Source: an uncultured beta proteobacterium (GTDB lineage Bacteria > Pseudomonadota > Gammaproteobacteria > Burkholderiales > Burkholderiaceae). Taken from it: a DNA stretch of 6,530 nt. Below are positions 4,528-6,530 of the stretch, one piece after another. The notes under the pieces are model-generated. The model was not told the origin of the DNA. It searched no databases and saw only the letters and a list, made by a program, of their open reading frames with translations. The position numbers and the translations under genes are program-made. Numbering within the stretch: position 1 is the first letter of the stretch; each line of letters starts with the position of its first letter. Where the stretch lies: NCBI GenBank assembly GCA_903827075.1, contig CAIKGX010000024.1, positions 1-6,530 on the forward strand. Reading direction: 5' to 3'.

Positions 4528-6530
4528 ATGAAAGGCTCAATACTACTTTCCATTATTGTATTTTCGCTCAATGCCTATGCACAGCAGCCGGCTAAAATTG
4601 ACTTGGGGCCCGGGATCAACTCATATCAGAAAATTGTGATTTACCCCCATATTGAAAAGGGCTTAAGCGCCTTAGATCTGGGGAACAACCAAAGGGCTAT
4701 TGAGGAGTTTTCATGGGCCCGCAAAAGAGCTCCCAAAAGCCCTTTAACTGCGCTATATCTTGCAAATGCTTATATCAAAGAAGATGAATATGCCAAAGCC
4801 AAAGAGGTGCTTGAGCAACAGCTTGTATTTACCCCAAAGAACCAGCAAATTTTAAAAAGGCTGTCCAACACCCTGATACTAGAAAGAGATTATTTAGCCG
4901 CTGCAGATTCCCTAAAAGAAGAATTAAAGATAAATGAAAACAATGTCATTGCTCAGGAGAAACTCAAGGTTGTAAATCAGGAACTGGCAAATGTAGAACG
5001 CAATCGCTTAAAGGCTCTTCAAGAAGAGGATCCCGCTCAATTTTTAGCTGACCTAAAAGATAAAAAAGTTAGATTTGATAATGCTTTTGAGGAAAGAAAT
5101 TGGATCGATCTGCTACTAATGGATTTTGCCTTGCAGCCTCAATTGCTTCTCAGCTATCAACCAGAGTTTGATTCAAATCGAATCTATCAAGCCGAAAAAG
5201 TACTACAAAGATTGCTTACCGAAGGGCGTCAAGCGGACGCAGATGCTTATATCGCCAAACTACCCGACTCTATTAAATTAAATCCAGTCTTTCTTGATCA
5301 CTTAAGCTATCAATTAGTCAATGAGAATGGTGAGCATCAAGCAATAGAATTGCTATTGGAAACCTACCCCTTTAAGCGAGCAAACTATTCTCAGCGTATT
5401 GAGTTAATGGATCGATTAATTTTATTATTAAAGAATCATGGTGATGCAATAGCCTCCCCTTACTTAGCAAAGTTAAGTGTTCCTTTAGATACTCCAGAAC
5501 TTCGGTCTCTTCAAGTCAAATTATTGAGCGCCTTAAATGATTGCTCAGCTATCCGTCAGGTGCTGGGTGACTATTCTGCTTTTTATACGCCTGATGACTG
5601 GAGCCGCTTGGGCAACTGCTACGGCGATCGATTGCCTGGTTTGGGTGTGCTAGCCTTTGAGCGGGCTGAAGAGCTTGCGCCAAACCCAGAAAGAGAAAGG
5701 GCCGTCGCATACCAGGCCTTTTCCACCAAGAGTTATTTGCGCGCTTTAACCGCCTGGAATTCCATCCCCCTAGACGTGATGACTCCCACTGATATCTTAA
5801 GCGCAGCTACGACCGCTCAAGCACTCGGTGATGAGAAGGAATTGAAAAAATGGTTGCTAGCTTATGAGAAAACAGATGGAGCAAAAGATGATCGCTACTG
5901 GTGGTTACTAGCGCAAACCAAAATAACATCAGATCCGCAAGCTGCACTTATAGACTTATCAAAGGCAGCATCTATTAAGCCGTCCGTCACCTATTACTCT
6001 CAGATAGCGTCTTTATTAATGGGAGAAGGAAAATTAACTGAGGCGATTACATACTTAAACAAAGCCTTGTTATTAAACCCATCTGATAGTGTTACACAGG
6101 CTGCCCTGGGCTACGCCTACTACCGTCAGGGTAATTATCAGCGAGCTCAATACTATTTACGGTCCTCCTTAAAAGCACGTCCTGATGATGAAGAGCTCGT
6201 GAAGCAACTGGCATACACAAATCAAAAGTTAGGGAAAAATAAACAAGCGGTGAAGTATGCAGAAGAAGCCATTGATAGCTTTAATCGATACAGTGCATCT
6301 GAAATCACTCCCGATATCAAGAGTCAGGAATTTGGCATGAGAAGAATGCATGAAGATTTAGAGCGTCGCTGGTCATTTACTGCAGATGCTATGAGTGGTA
6401 ACCAGGTAACGGCCGCCCCTAACGTTGGTCAACCCGGTGTTAATTACCGTAGCTATTCACAGGCTGAGGCTGCATATCGATTAGGCAATCCCGCTATTGA
6501 TAATGGTAAGACACTGTCTGCTTACACGCG
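4528..6530 (+). CDS. nfrA: NfrA-like outer-membrane TPR protein (phage N4 adsorption protein A), 3' end outside window
   Basis: The frame is open from ATG 4528 to the window edge, 667 codons without a stop. E. coli NfrA has about 990 residues, so roughly 300 C-terminal residues should be missing. A signal peptide (Lys2, hydrophobic 5-14, cleavage after A16-Y17-A18) sends it to the periplasm and outer membrane. TPR-like helices lie at about 39-139, and three clear repeats at about 489-522, 523-555 and 556-590. A charged, probably coiled-coil helix lies at about 130-170. Segments recalling E. coli NfrA include WSRLGNCY (358-365), AVAYQAF (392-398), YWWLLAQ (457-463), QAALGYA (524-530) and QLAYTNQ (560-566). 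They also include ERRWSF (612-617) and YRSYSQAEAAYR (640-651), which open the C-terminal NfrA domain, probably a beta barrel. The role is to pass or hold the NfrB-made glycan at the outer membrane; in E. coli it is the N4 receptor protein. The start abuts the nfrB stop with no clear Shine-Dalgarno sequence, implying coupling. Confidence 0.9.
   Translation, partial: MKGSILLSIIVFSLNAYAQQPAKIDLGPGINSYQKIVIYPHIEKGLSALDLGNNQRAIEEFSWARKRAPKSPLTALYLANAYIKEDEYAKAKEVLEQQLVFTPKNQQILKRLSNTLILERDYLAAADSLKEELKINENNVIAQEKLKVVNQELANVERNRLKALQEEDPAQFLADLKDKKVRFDNAFEERNWIDLLLMDFALQPQLLLSYQPEFDSNRIYQAEKVLQRLLTEGRQADADAYIAKLPDSIKLNPVFLDHLSYQLVNENGEHQAIELLLETYPFKRANYSQRIELMDRLILLLKNHGDAIASPYLAKLSVPLDTPELRSLQVKLLSALNDCSAIRQVLGDYSAFYTPDDWSRLGNCYGDRLPGLGVLAFERAEELAPNPERERAVAYQAFSTKSYLRALTAWNSIPLDVMTPTDILSAATTAQALGDEKELKKWLLAYEKTDGAKDDRYWWLLAQTKITSDPQAALIDLSKAASIKPSVTYYSQIASLLMGEGKLTEAITYLNKALLLNPSDSVTQAALGYAYYRQGNYQRAQYYLRSSLKARPDDEELVKQLAYTNQKLGKNKQAVKYAEEAIDSFNRYSASEITPDIKSQEFGMRRMHEDLERRWSFTADAMSGNQVTAAPNVGQPGVNYRSYSQAEAAYRLGNPAIDNGKTLSAYT

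Larger units (their letters stand above)
1220..6530 (+). other. Operon wecB-nfrB-nfrA for a c-di-GMP-controlled ManNAc-type exopolysaccharide
   Basis: Three same-strand genes are packed with a 2-base gap (wecB to nfrB) and a stop-start junction with no gap (nfrB TAA then nfrA ATG). Neither internal junction has a strong Shine-Dalgarno sequence, which favours translational coupling on one transcript. The order gives precursor supply, inner-membrane polymerisation and outer-membrane passage. The same three activities are needed in E. coli for the N4 phage receptor glycan. The right end of the operon is beyond the window. Confidence 0.8.

Overview
The window carries a short broken edge of an insertion sequence, a small lipoprotein gene, and a tightly packed three-gene operon, wecB-nfrB-nfrA, whose last gene runs off the right edge. 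The lipobox lipoprotein and the outer-membrane NfrA point to a Gram-negative bacterium. The moderately AT-rich codon use and the look of the lipoprotein suggest a low-GC betaproteobacterium (Burkholderiales, perhaps Polynucleobacter-like). That placement is an impression, not a result.

Layout. Positions 1-266 are the right end of an IS3-family element: the transposase C-terminus and the terminal inverted repeat. Next comes a minus-strand gene (777 to 319) for a roughly 150-residue outer-membrane lipoprotein of unknown function, with a good sigma70-like promoter at 808-835. About 385 bases of AT-rich non-coding DNA (836-1219) separate it from the divergent operon. They hold only weak promoter candidates and a possible 19-codon upstream ORF.

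The operon starts at a TTG codon (1220) with wecB, a complete non-hydrolysing UDP-GlcNAc 2-epimerase. Two bases later comes nfrB, an inner-membrane family 2 glycosyltransferase with a C-terminal MshEN-type cyclic-di-GMP-binding region. Its stop codon directly abuts the ATG of nfrA, an exported TPR protein entering its C-terminal outer-membrane domain at the window edge.

Together the genes form a self-contained version of the pathway known in Escherichia coli as the phage N4 receptor glycan system. WecB makes UDP-ManNAc, NfrB polymerises it at the inner membrane under c-di-GMP control, and NfrA carries the glycan across or displays it at the outer membrane. The most interesting point is that the epimerase is encoded inside the same operon as nfrB and nfrA. 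No diguanylate cyclase or phosphodiesterase gene is visible here.
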